A DNA stretch of 64,000 nt, from contig NZ_SMGI01000002.1 of the NCBI RefSeq assembly GCF_004346845.1, positions 310,001 to 374,000 of the forward strand, written 5' to 3'. Within the stretch, counting starts at the first letter, position 1; each line of letters opens with the position of its first letter. This document shows positions 8,404-16,724 of this stretch, one piece after another. The stretch comes from Winogradskyella wandonensis. Its GTDB lineage: Bacteria; Bacteroidota; Bacteroidia; Flavobacteriales; Flavobacteriaceae. The notes beneath the pieces were generated by a model, which saw only the letters and a program-made list of their open reading frames with translations, made no database searches and was not told the origin of the DNA. The position numbers and the translations under genes are program-made.

Positions 8404-9423
8404 TTATTTTGTTCTGATTTTTTGTTCCCACTGCCATGCATCTCGCATAGCTTCATCTAAAGTGAGGCTTGATGTCCAACCCAACATGTTTTTGGCTTTA
8501 GAGATATCAGCATAGGCAGACATCACATCTCCAGTACGTCTTTCAACAATTTTATAATTCAGTTTTTGGTTTGAAACTCTTTCAAAAGCTTCAATAACCT
8601 CAATCACTGAGCTTCCTTTTCCTGTTCCTATATTGAAAACTTCATAATTTGAAGTTTGATGATTGTTTAACAATCGTTCTAGAGCGACAACATGTGCTTT
8701 GGCTACATCAACCACATGGATATAATCTCTAATGCAAGTCCCATCTGGCGTTGGATAATCGTTTCCGAAAACTGACAACTCTTTTCGTAAACCGATTGCT
8801 GTTTGCGTAATGTAAGGTACTAAATTTTGTGGAACGCCTTGTGGTAACTCGCCAATCTCTGCTGAAGGATGCGCCCCAATAGGATTAAAATAGCGTAAGG
8901 CAATTGTTTTTAAATATGAGCTGACGTTGCAGGTATCTATTAAAATTTCTTCACAGATTTGCTTCGTATTCCCGTAAGGTGATTGTGCTGGTTTTATTGG
9001 TGCATTTTCAGTAATTGGCATTTTATCGGCTTCGCCATAAACTGTACAAGATGAACTAAAAATTATATTTTGTTTATCGAGTTTCAACAACTCCTGAAGA
9101 AGATGTATAAGTGTTGAAACATTATTCTCATAATAAAACAAGGGTTTTCCAACACTTTCGCCAACGGCTTTGCTGGCTGCAAAATGTATAACGCCATCAA
9201 TGTCGTTATGGCGTTCAAAAAAATCTTTTAGTTTAGAGTTGTCTCTTAAATCTAGCTCTTCAAATTCTGGTCGAATTCCTGTAATAGCTTCAATACCATT
9301 TAAAACTGATATTGTAGAATTAGAAAGATTATCAATAACTACAACATCATAGCCTTCGTTTTGTAGCTCCACAACTGTGTGAGAGCCAATATAACCAAGA
9401 CCTCCAGTTACCAAAATTTTCAT
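8404..9423 (-). CDS. galE: UDP-glucose 4-epimerase
   Basis: GalE interconverts UDP-glucose and UDP-galactose (or the N-acetyl forms) in the cytoplasm. The 339-residue protein is a full-length extended short-chain dehydrogenase. It has the NAD-binding VTGGLGYIGSHTVVEL at the N-terminus, the FSSSCTVYGEADKMPITE segment, the catalytic YGNTK pair near residue 150, and ALRYFNPIGAHPSAEIGE, which is diagnostic of GalE. It lies 20 bases behind a sugar or cofactor aminotransferase gene and 6 bases before an amidohydrolase gene. A link to surface polysaccharide or lipopolysaccharide precursor supply is plausible, as waaA is divergent from this operon. Confidence 0.95.
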   Translation of the reverse strand: MKILVTGGLGYIGSHTVVELQNEGYDVVVIDNLSNSTISVLNGIEAITGIRPEFEELDLRDNSKLKDFFERHNDIDGVIHFAASKAVGESVGKPLFYYENNVSTLIHLLQELLKLDKQNIIFSSSCTVYGEADKMPITENAPIKPAQSPYGNTKQICEEILIDTCNVSSYLKTIALRYFNPIGAHPSAEIGELPQGVPQNLVPYITQTAIGLRKELSVFGNDYPTPDGTCIRDYIHVVDVAKAHVVALERLLNNHQTSNYEVFNIGTGKGSSVIEVIEAFERVSNQKLNYKIVERRTGDVMSAYADISKAKNMLGWTSSLTLDEAMRDAWQWEQKIRTK

Positions 9424-9443
9424 ACTCAGAGATTAGTTGGCAT

Positions 9444-10592
9444 CTATATAAACTCTAAAACTGTTTTTGTTATAAAAGCAATCTGCTCATCATCCAACTC
9501 TGTATGCATTGGCAAAGAAATTACAGATTGCACCAAGTCGTTTGTAACCTGAAAATCAGCTTCATTATAACGGTTATCAGCATAGGCCTTCTGCTTGTGT
9601 AACGGAATGGGATAATAAACACCACAAGGGATTCCCTTTTCGTTTAAATGTGCCACAAGTGCATCTCTATTAACATCTTTTAAGTTTAAAGTGTATTGAT
9701 GAAACACGTGACAGTCACAAGTATCGCAAATTCCATCACAGTTTGTTCTTCCAGATGGCACTGTAATTTTTGGATGATTTTTAAAGGCTTCGTTATATTT
9801 TCGAGCAGCATCTCTGCGTGCATTGTTATAACTATCTAAATGCGGTAATTTAGCATCTAAAACAGCTGCTTGCAAAGAATCTAATCTCGAATTTACACCA
9901 ACCACGTCATGGTGATAGCGCTTGTACATCCCGTGATTTACGATTCCCCTTATGGTATGTGCTAAATCATCATCGTTAGTAAAAATAGCACCACCATCAC
10001 CATAGCAACCTAAATTTTTAGACGGAAAAAAAGACGTTGAAGCTACGTGACCAATAACGCCGGTTTTGGTTTTAGAACCATCTTTATGTGTGTAATTTGC
10101 TCCAATACCTTGCGCATTATCTTCTATAACATAAAGATTGTGTTCTTTAGCTAAATCCATAATTTCATCCATATTGGCAGCTAAGCCAAATAAATGCACA
10201 GGGACAATGGCTTTGGTTTTTGGTGTAATTGCTTTTTTTACAGCATCTACATCTATGTTAAAAGTTACTGGGTCAACATCTACCAAAACTGGTGTTAACT
10301 TTAATAATGCAATAACTTCTACTGTTGCTGCAAAGGTAAAATCGGCAGTAATAACCTCATCGCCTTGTTCTAAGCCGAGACCCATCATTGCTATTTGTAA
10401 AGCATCGGTTCCGTTAGCACACGGAATGACATGTTTTACATCTAAATAATCTTCAAGATTTTTTTGAAATTGATGCACTTTCGGACCGTTTATAAAAGCA
10501 GCACTTCCTAATATTTCATCAAAAGAACTATTAACTTCATTCTTTATTTTGGTATACTGGCCTTGAAGGTCGACCATTTGTATTTTTTTCAT
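9444..10592 (-). CDS. DegT/DnrJ/EryC1 family PLP-dependent aminotransferase with cysteine cluster
   Basis: This 382-residue enzyme belongs to the sugar aminotransferase family that transfers an amino group to nucleotide-linked keto-sugars. I start it at the ATG at 10592 (MKKIQMVDLQGQY); an upstream in-frame TTG adds 17 unlikely residues. Family features are IPCANGTDALQIAM, the PLP-contacting VIEDNAQGIGA, the PLP lysine in FFPSKNLG (K192), and the C-terminal GIPCGVYYPIPLHKQKAY. Inserted before that is a cluster, NCDGICDTCDCH (C285, C289, C292, C294), that the classical enzymes lack. It lies 20 bases before galE in the same operon. The cluster may bind zinc or an iron-sulphur centre; this is inference. 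Confidence 0.92.
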   Translation of the reverse strand: MKKIQMVDLQGQYTKIKNEVNSSFDEILGSAAFINGPKVHQFQKNLEDYLDVKHVIPCANGTDALQIAMMGLGLEQGDEVITADFTFAATVEVIALLKLTPVLVDVDPVTFNIDVDAVKKAITPKTKAIVPVHLFGLAANMDEIMDLAKEHNLYVIEDNAQGIGANYTHKDGSKTKTGVIGHVASTSFFPSKNLGCYGDGGAIFTNDDDLAHTIRGIVNHGMYKRYHHDVVGVNSRLDSLQAAVLDAKLPHLDSYNNARRDAARKYNEAFKNHPKITVPSGRTNCDGICDTCDCHVFHQYTLNLKDVNRDALVAHLNEKGIPCGVYYPIPLHKQKAYADNRYNEADFQVTNDLVQSVISLPMHTELDDEQIAFITKTVLEFI

Positions 10593-10702
10593 TCTAAAAA
10601 GTGTATTAAAACTAATGCCTTTTGGCTTATAGCGAAAGTACAAAAATGTTATGGCTCGTTCACAAATTTAATGGAAAGAATGTATTTTAGCACAAATTGA
10701 AT

Positions 10703-11938
10703 ATGTTGAAATTCTTTTATTCTTTAGGAATCTATCTGCTCGGGTTAGTTTTAAAGCTATTATCGCTTTTTAATGAGAAAATTAGACTTGGCGTAAAGGG
10801 TAGAGAAAAGACCTTTAAAAAACTTGAAGAATCGATTGCCAAAACAGATAAAACAATTTGGATGCATGCTGCATCTCTTGGAGAATACGAACAAGGCTTG
10901 CCAGTTTTACAAGCTCTAAAATCTAAGTATCCAGAACGTAAAATCATAGTTTCTTTTTTTTCACCGTCAGGTTACGAAATTAAAAAAAATGCTACCGAGA
11001 TAGATGTTGCCGTCTACTTGCCTTTGGACACGCCAAAAAATGCTCGTAGATTTTTAAATTTGGTGCATCCAGATTTAATTCTTTTCGTGAAGTACGAAAT
11101 CTGGCCTAATATCCTTATTGAAGCACAAAACAGACAAATTAAATCGATACTGTTTTCCGCTACATTTAGAAAAAATCAATCTTACTTTAAATGGTATGGT
11201 GGTTTTATGCGGAACGCTTTGTTTACTTTCGAGCATATTTTTACTCAGGATTTGGCTTCTAAACAATTGATTGAATCTATTGGTTGCAAAAGCGTTTCAG
11301 CTGCTGGAGATACGCGTTTTGATAGAGTTAGCAAGCAACTAAAAATGGATAATTCTATTGATTTTATCCAAGCATTTAAAGCAGAAAAAACAACAATAGT
11401 CTTTGGAAGTTCCTGGCCAGCCGACGATGCGCTTTTTATTCCTTTTATCAATCAAAATCACGTTGATTTAAAATTTGTAATTGCACCTCATAATATCAAA
11501 CCAGGCTATATCGACGCTATTGTAGAACAACTTAATGTCGCAGTTGTAAAATTCTCTGAAATGGCAGGAAAAATTCTTTCGGATTACAACGTATTAATCT
11601 TAGACACCATTGGTTATTTAAGCAAATCTTATGCCTATGCCGACATTGCTTATGTTGGTGGCGCAGCGGGTAAAACAGGGCTTCATAATATTTTAGAACC
11701 AGCGGTTTTTGGTGTTCCAATTATCATAGGAAAAAACCACAATAAATTCCCAGAAGCCTCTAGATTAATAGAACTTGGCGGTGTGATTTCTGTAAGTGAT
11801 AATCAAAACTTTTCAAGCTATATTTCAACTTTAATAAATGATAAGGCTAAAAGGGAAAAATTGGGAGCCGTTAATTCTACTTACATAAAAAATAATCAAG
11901 GTGCCGTAGTCCATATCATGGATTATATACGTATATAA
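10703..11938 (+). CDS. waaA: 3-deoxy-D-manno-octulosonic acid transferase
   Basis: WaaA (KdtA) adds Kdo to the lipid A precursor at the inner membrane during lipopolysaccharide synthesis. The 411-residue protein has an N-terminal membrane segment and two Rossmann halves of a GT-B enzyme. Family features include WMHAASLGEYEQGLPVL with the general-base glutamate, VSFFSPSGYEI, the KYEIWPN segment, FGSSWPADD, IAPHNIKPGYI, and VGGAAGKTGLHNILEPAVFGVPIIIG. I start at the ATG at 10703; a TTG two codons upstream is the alternative. The gene is divergent from the aminotransferase operon with about 110 bases between. Confidence 0.95.
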   Translation: MLKFFYSLGIYLLGLVLKLLSLFNEKIRLGVKGREKTFKKLEESIAKTDKTIWMHAASLGEYEQGLPVLQALKSKYPERKIIVSFFSPSGYEIKKNATEIDVAVYLPLDTPKNARRFLNLVHPDLILFVKYEIWPNILIEAQNRQIKSILFSATFRKNQSYFKWYGGFMRNALFTFEHIFTQDLASKQLIESIGCKSVSAAGDTRFDRVSKQLKMDNSIDFIQAFKAEKTTIVFGSSWPADDALFIPFINQNHVDLKFVIAPHNIKPGYIDAIVEQLNVAVVKFSEMAGKILSDYNVLILDTIGYLSKSYAYADIAYVGGAAGKTGLHNILEPAVFGVPIIIGKNHNKFPEASRLIELGGVISVSDNQNFSSYISTLINDKAKREKLGAVNSTYIKNNQGAVVHIMDYIRI

Positions 11939-12025
11939 CATTAGATAAAAATGACTGCAAACTAAGTTGTTGTCATTTTTTTAGTTATTTTACGAATTCA
12001 ACTAATAAACTAAAACTATTTTATT

Positions 12026-12505
12026 ATGAAAAAAATCTTATTAAGTCTATCATTATGCACAGTGTTAGCTTTATCTTTTACATCTTGTAAAGATGCAAAA
12101 AACGAAGCAGATAAAGCGGCAGATAAGATGGAGGAAGCAGCTAACGAAACGTCAGATGCTATAGACAAAGCGGCTAAAGATATGAAAGAAGCAGCTGAAG
12201 AAACAGTTAGCGAAGCAAAAGCCGCAGCTAACGAAATGCTTGCAAAAGCTGAGCAAGAATTAAAGGATGCTCAAGCTGCTGTCGATAATGCAACTGGTGA
12301 AGCCAAAGCTGAGGCTGAAAAAGCTTTAGAAGCAGCAAAAGCTAAGTTTGAAGCTGCCAAACAAAAAGCAGCAGAAATGGCTAATGATGCTAAGGATTCT
12401 GCAAATGATGTAGTAGAAGACACTAAAGACGCGGTTAACGACGCTGCTGAAGACACTAAAAAATCAGTGAATGATGCTATGGACAAAATGAAGTCTGGAA
12501 ACTAG
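12026..12505 (+). CDS. Alanine/lysine-rich helical lipoprotein
   Basis: This 159-residue protein begins with a lipoprotein signal (MKKILLSLSL...LSFTSCK), with the lipid-bearing cysteine at residue 21. The remainder is one long run of amphipathic helix built on irregular repeats such as NEADKAADKMEEAANE and VVEDTKDAVNDAAEDTKK, rich in Ala, Lys, Glu and Asp and without prolines. This pattern resembles apolipoprotein or late-embryogenesis-abundant proteins and some stress-related lipoproteins. It should sit at the periplasmic or outer face of a membrane as a rod. No enzymatic motif is present and I cannot assign a function. It is a single-gene unit closed by a strong hairpin. Confidence 0.8.
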   Translation: MKKILLSLSLCTVLALSFTSCKDAKNEADKAADKMEEAANETSDAIDKAAKDMKEAAEETVSEAKAAANEMLAKAEQELKDAQAAVDNATGEAKAEAEKALEAAKAKFEAAKQKAAEMANDAKDSANDVVEDTKDAVNDAAEDTKKSVNDAMDKMKSGN

Positions 12506-12529
12506 TTCATTCATAAAACATTTATAACT

Positions 12530-12559
12530 AAGGCTTAGAGATTTCTCTAGGCCTTTTTT
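12530..12559 (+). terminator. Intrinsic terminator overlapping the end of the LacI gene
   Basis: A long stem (AAGGCTTAGAG paired with CTCTAGGCCTT, one G-T pair) is followed by a T-run at 12554-12559. It ends the helical lipoprotein gene on the plus strand. Its right arm contains the stop codon of the minus-strand LacI gene (12547-12549), so the two convergent genes share the element. Confidence 0.88.
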
Positions 12560-13551
12560 GTTGTTTCGTTAAGTTCTAATTCACTCTTAATCATTTCGGT
12601 CTTAAAATTTACTTTTTCTGCCGAGGCTAAAGTATCTACCAATATTTGGGAGGCCAATTGACCAATCTGAAATCCTTTTTGATTGATAACGGATAGTTTA
12701 GGACTTGATACATATTCTGAATCTACGTAGCCAAAGCCGATAATTGATATATCTTCAGGGACATTCTTACTTAAGGCTTTAACTGAATTAAGTGCCATAA
12801 TTCCTGTAATGTGATCTATTGAAATTATTGCATCTATCTCTTGATGCGCCTGTAAATAATTTTTTATTAATTCATCAGGACTTTCTTCTCTGTCGAGTTT
12901 TATTATATTGGTTTTAAGATTATGTTCTTCAACAGCTTTTTTGTAGCCATTAACACGGTGCTTACCTACGCTTAACTCTTCAATATTACTTATTAACAAT
13001 ATGTGTTTTCTGTTTTCTTTTTGTATTAAGTACCTCGTAGCTTCAAAAACAGTATTAAAATCATCTACAACAACTTTATTACAATCAATATCATTTAGTA
13101 CCCTATCAAACATTACTATTGGAGCATTTTTACTTATTGTCTCGAAATGCTTGATATCGTATTTTATCTGAGTTTCTCTAGCAACAGCAACAATAAAACC
13201 ATCTACACTACCTGAAGATAACAAGTAGAAACTCCGTTGCTCTTTTTCTAAACTCTCATTAGAGATACAAATAGTCATGTCGTAGTTATTATTGCCCAAT
13301 GTGGTTTCTATTCCATGTACAACTTCAGCAAAAAAAGGATTCATCAGGCTTGGCACAACGACACCTATAACTTTAGTTTCACTAGATTTTAATTGCTGTG
13401 CAATTCTGTTGGGCTTATAATTAAGCTCATTTGCAAGTTCTGTTACTCTTTTTTTTGTTGCTTCACCAATTTCACTACTATCACTTAGCGCTTTAGAAAC
13501 AGTAGAGACAGATACGTTTAATAATTTTGCAAGTTCTTTTAGGGTTACCAT
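12547..13551 (-). CDS. LacI-family transcriptional regulator
   Basis: This 334-residue cytoplasmic repressor or activator has an N-terminal LacI helix-turn-helix (residues 2-50, TLKELAKLLNVSVSTVSKAL, then the hinge YKPNRIAQQLKSS), followed by a periplasmic-binding-protein-like sensor domain (VIGVVVPSLMNPFFAEVVHGIE onward). It is the last gene of the minus-strand glucan locus, 66 bases behind a T9SS-secreted binding protein and a terminator, so it probably has its own promoter. Its position suggests it senses a sugar from the locus, but neither ligand nor operator is shown. A palindrome with a central CG at 33914-33927, before the first structural gene, has the shape of a LacI-type operator. 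Confidence 0.92.
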   Translation of the reverse strand: MVTLKELAKLLNVSVSTVSKALSDSSEIGEATKKRVTELANELNYKPNRIAQQLKSSETKVIGVVVPSLMNPFFAEVVHGIETTLGNNNYDMTICISNESLEKEQRSFYLLSSGSVDGFIVAVARETQIKYDIKHFETISKNAPIVMFDRVLNDIDCNKVVVDDFNTVFEATRYLIQKENRKHILLISNIEELSVGKHRVNGYKKAVEEHNLKTNIIKLDREESPDELIKNYLQAHQEIDAIISIDHITGIMALNSVKALSKNVPEDISIIGFGYVDSEYVSSPKLSVINQKGFQIGQLASQILVDTLASAEKVNFKTEMIKSELELNETTKKA

Positions 13552-13562
13552 AGGATTGAATT

Positions 13563-13593
13563 AAAAAGCCACACTAAGATAAGTGTGGCTTTT
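13563..13593 (-). terminator. Intrinsic terminator after the first T9SS binding protein
   Basis: A perfect 12-bp stem (AAAAGCCACACT/AGTGTGGCTTTT) with a 6-base loop is followed on the minus strand by TTTTT. It ends the gene at 13618-14607 and isolates the LacI gene. The sequence closely resembles the terminator at 14727-14761. Confidence 0.88.
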
Positions 13594-13617
13594 GAAATAA
13601 TTGGCATAATTGCACAT

Positions 13618-14607
13618 TTAGTTTTTAACAAGTCTTAGCGTAGTAGAAGATCCTTTAGAACTTAGCTTTGCTAAATATAATCCTGTTTTTAATGCTGAAG
13701 CATCGATAGAAACATCTTGGCTATTTGGCTCTAATGATAAAACAGATTTACCCAATATATCATAAACCTCAACCTTTTCGATAGTTGTATCTAATCCTGA
13801 AATATTCCAAACTGTATTTGATGGGTTTGGAAATACTTTGAAACTATTATTATCGAAACTATTTGTGCTTAAAACTGTTTGGCTACTATTATTCCACGTT
13901 GTTTGAACTGTTAAGTCATTAGCAACTTGAATAAATCTATTGGTGCAAACACCACCAGCGCAGGGTCCTGAGCTTGACGAAGTATTAATGGCTCCCTGAG
14001 TAAATTGTTCATCGGCGATATAATTACCAACGACAAACTTATATTGCCAAGTCTGCTCTGCAAGAGGTATGGTAGCAGACCATATACCGCCACCTTGGTC
14101 TGTTAAGGGATTAGAATTTGCATCAAATCCATTCCATTCTCCAATAACTCTTACACCTGCCGATAAATCTCCACCGTAGCCTGACATATCAACAGAAAAA
14201 GTAACGTTATGAGGACCTGGATTAACTAAATCCTCAGCACAACCACCCCATGGAGCTGTATCCAAAACAATAGCCGAAGGGCCAATTTCTAAGTACCTAT
14301 TGGTAAAACCAAAATTTGTTACAGAACAAACTGCTCCCTGAGTTAAATCCTCATAGACAGCTCCTCCATTTACAGTATATTTATATTCAATTGTACCTTC
14401 TGGTAATGGTAAAGTAACTTCCCAAATTCCTCCACCCATATCAGTCAATGGATTACAATTTCCACAAAAACCATTAAAGGTTCCATTAACTTCAACTGTA
14501 GTAAAAGAGCCGCCGTAAGTGGACATATCTACACTAAAAGTCACATTTTGTTGAGCAATAAGACTCAATGATAAAAATAGAATAAATAAAAAAGTAATTT
14601 TTTTCAT
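13618..14607 (-). CDS. T9SS-secreted protein with two CBM48/CBM20-like modules
   Basis: This 329-residue secreted protein has a signal peptide (1-18, ending IAQ) and two homologous beta-sandwich repeats (about 20-118 and 134-232). Both share QNVTFSVDMS/HNVTFSVDMSGYGG, then GTFNGF/GEWNGF, NPLTDxGGGIW and YKY/YKF. These look like starch-binding or AMPK-type modules. A C-terminal type IX sorting domain follows (about 257-329, FKVFPNPSNTVWNISG through LYLAKLS to LRLVKN). There is no catalytic domain. The likely role is binding of polysaccharide at the cell surface or in the medium. It lies within the glucan locus but is separated from neighbours by gaps of 177 and 66 bases, each with a terminator. 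Ligand identity is not shown by sequence. Confidence 0.85.
   Translation of the reverse strand: MKKITFLFILFLSLSLIAQQNVTFSVDMSTYGGSFTTVEVNGTFNGFCGNCNPLTDMGGGIWEVTLPLPEGTIEYKYTVNGGAVYEDLTQGAVCSVTNFGFTNRYLEIGPSAIVLDTAPWGGCAEDLVNPGPHNVTFSVDMSGYGGDLSAGVRVIGEWNGFDANSNPLTDQGGGIWSATIPLAEQTWQYKFVVGNYIADEQFTQGAINTSSSSGPCAGGVCTNRFIQVANDLTVQTTWNNSSQTVLSTNSFDNNSFKVFPNPSNTVWNISGLDTTIEKVEVYDILGKSVLSLEPNSQDVSIDASALKTGLYLAKLSSKGSSTTLRLVKN
13961..13983. repeat. Dispersed-repeat-like sequence inside a coding region
   Basis: CAGGGTCCTGAGCTTGACGAAG, or its complement CTTCGTCAAGCTCAGGACCCTG, resembles a dispersed element known in many Bacteroidota genomes and normally found between genes. Here it codes for part of a Ser/Gly/Cys-rich loop in the second module of the T9SS protein. 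Match judged from memory, not by search. Confidence 0.4.
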
Positions 14608-14726
14608 GCATTATGTTTTTAGTTAATTAATATTCAAAAATATTTGATTAAATATAAAATTAAGGATTTGTCACCACAATAATAACAATACAAATCCTTT
14701 TGTTTTGTTAAAATTCCATGAATCGC

Positions 14727-14761
14727 AAAAAAAAAGCCACACCAAGATAAGAGTGGCTTTT
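14727..14761 (-). terminator. Intrinsic terminator after the second T9SS binding protein
   Basis: On the minus strand, AAAAGCCAC and GTGGCTTTT arms flank a loop and are followed by about ten T residues. It ends the 601-residue protein gene. Its loop and arms are nearly the same as in the 13563-13593 terminator, consistent with a copied element. Confidence 0.8.
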
Positions 14762-14784
14762 GAAATTACTATTATGTTTCTTAA

Positions 14785-16590
14785 TTAATTTTTAACTAAG
14801 CGTATTGTCTTAGTAGTTCCATTTGCAGAAAACTTAGCTAAATACAATCCTGTTTTTAGTTGAGTTGCGTCAATTTCTACATTTTGACTTTCTGGTTGTA
14901 GTGATAATACATTTTTTCCTAAAAGGTCATATACCTCAACTTGCTCAATCACCGTATTAGGTGATTCTATATTCCAAATAGAGTTTGAAGGGTTTGGATA
15001 TACTTTAAGACTTCCAAGGTTACTAAAATCATTAGTAGATAATGCAGAACCAGATATTGAAAAGTTAAAAGTACCTGATGCTCTGGTAGATGGAGAGCCA
15101 TCATCACCGATTCTTAAATAGTATGTTGTTCCTGTAGTTGCAGCAGTCAAACTTGCATTACAAGACCCAACCAAAGTACCCATACAATCACTGTAGAATG
15201 CATATTCAAATCCAGCGTCTAAAGTCACATTGACTTCTCCATCTTGAGCAGCAGTGAAAGAATACCAAACATCATTACCTGTAACACATCCATCTGATAA
15301 TCCAGAATCAGTAGCGCCTACATTAGTACCGCTTAAGGTTGCTCCAAAATCAATACTATCAATAACTTCTGCATTATCACAGTCATCATTAAGTTTGTAA
15401 AAATACAGGTTGTCAAAATATATTGGACCAAAAGCTGAAGGACCTGCAGCTACTATTTGTACTAGAGCAACTTGATTTCTTGCAGCTGCACTATTTGCAA
15501 AGTCATCTAAAGCAACATCTCCAGAAATCCATGCACCAGAGCCAGAAGCATTAACATCGAACGAAGTATTAATATTTTGAGCACCATCTCCAGCTGGATA
15601 GTTTGGAAAATCTAAAAGAAAAACCTGAAATAGCTGACCCGGAGCAACATCTCCTTCAACATAAAAATCAACATGCATGTGCGTAAAATCTGTTAAGTCT
15701 AAAGCAGGTGAGGCTCCGAAAAATTCATACTGAGCGCCTCCTCCAGGAGTAGGAGCTGTAAGACGTCTAGTATCATCAGCCACATCAATAGTAAAGTTGT
15801 CTAGACTAGCTCCAGCGAAGACATTAATTCCTGAAACTGATACATTAGAATATTCTCCGCTGAAAATAGAAATAACGTCATTGGGGTCACGAGCTGGAGC
15901 ATTAGGTGCCGCTGTTGATGGAGGTACTGGACAAGGCCCACAATCTGGTCCACCACAGTCCACACCAGTTTCTAAACCGTTTTGTACGCCATCTGTACAA
16001 GTTGGTAATATGTCACCACCGTCTAATCCTCCTGCAATATTATCTACAAAATGTACTTGTGATAAATTTGCAACTCCAAAATCAACGAATAGAGAAATTG
16101 TTGCATATTTATCTAATGTTACAGGCAGTGGTGTTGGGCATCCTTGACAATTTGGAAATCCATTATCGGCTGTATCATAATCTAAAACTAAAGAATTTAA
16201 ACCAGCAACTACTGGTGCGTTTATTTCTACAGGCAATCCATTTTCAGAGCCCTCTTGAGCTCCATTGCTAAATTGTACTAACAAATTTCCTGATGAGGCT
16301 GCATAAAACTCTAATGTAATAGTATTATTTGCTGAGTCAGATAAATCAACATATCGAGTTAAGTCTAAAGAAACTGGGTCACCAAACTGATCTCCAGCAC
16401 CATTTATTTGAAGGACATCACCTGAACATCCATCCGTAGAACATCCCGCAGGGTCTACAACAATCACCGAAGAAGAACCATTATTTCCAGAAAAAACATC
16501 AAGTGAATCTGAGAAATCTAGAGGAAAACTTTGTGAATAAGAAAACGCCGTAAACAAAAATACGCCGATAAAAAAAGTAATTTTTTTCAT
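14785..16590 (-). CDS. T9SS-secreted multidomain glycan-binding-like protein
   Basis: This 601-residue secreted protein has no recognisable catalytic site. In order: a signal peptide (1-19); a beta-sandwich of about 170 residues with LDLTRYVDLSDSANNTITLEFYA; a cysteine-rich segment with DGVQNGLETGVDCGGPDCGPC; a second beta-sandwich starting NDVISIFSGEYSNV and ending GPIYFDNLYFYK; a pre-peptidase-like beta domain (CDNAEVIDSIDFGATLSGTN, then NDVWYSFTAAQDGEV); and a C-terminal type IX sorting domain (LKVYPNPSN to IRLVKN). The second sandwich resembles the C-terminal domain of the surface lipoprotein at 29237-30673, which ties both proteins to the same ligand class. The likely role is polysaccharide binding, presumably beta-glucan given the neighbours. 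Confidence 0.82.
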   Translation of the reverse strand: MKKITFFIGVFLFTAFSYSQSFPLDFSDSLDVFSGNNGSSSVIVVDPAGCSTDGCSGDVLQINGAGDQFGDPVSLDLTRYVDLSDSANNTITLEFYAASSGNLLVQFSNGAQEGSENGLPVEINAPVVAGLNSLVLDYDTADNGFPNCQGCPTPLPVTLDKYATISLFVDFGVANLSQVHFVDNIAGGLDGGDILPTCTDGVQNGLETGVDCGGPDCGPCPVPPSTAAPNAPARDPNDVISIFSGEYSNVSVSGINVFAGASLDNFTIDVADDTRRLTAPTPGGGAQYEFFGASPALDLTDFTHMHVDFYVEGDVAPGQLFQVFLLDFPNYPAGDGAQNINTSFDVNASGSGAWISGDVALDDFANSAAARNQVALVQIVAAGPSAFGPIYFDNLYFYKLNDDCDNAEVIDSIDFGATLSGTNVGATDSGLSDGCVTGNDVWYSFTAAQDGEVNVTLDAGFEYAFYSDCMGTLVGSCNASLTAATTGTTYYLRIGDDGSPSTRASGTFNFSISGSALSTNDFSNLGSLKVYPNPSNSIWNIESPNTVIEQVEVYDLLGKNVLSLQPESQNVEIDATQLKTGLYLAKFSANGTTKTIRLVKN

Positions 16591-16724
16591 GTGTTATAGT
16601 TTTAAGTTAATTATTTATAAAAATATCAGTTATAATTTTGAATAAAGTATTTAACACCACTACAATAACTATACAATCATCATTATTGTGTTAATATTTT
16701 ATGAATTTGTCAAAATTACAGCTT

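Noticed and set aside
13911..14093. Minus-strand 60-codon frame containing LRQAQDP
   Set aside because: It lies out of frame within the T9SS gene. LRQAQDP is a typical false peptide from the dispersed repeat in Bacteroidota genomes.
15797..16271. Two overlapping plus-strand frames of 116 and 121 codons
   Set aside because: Both are opposite the well-supported 601-residue T9SS protein and have no domain or start signal.
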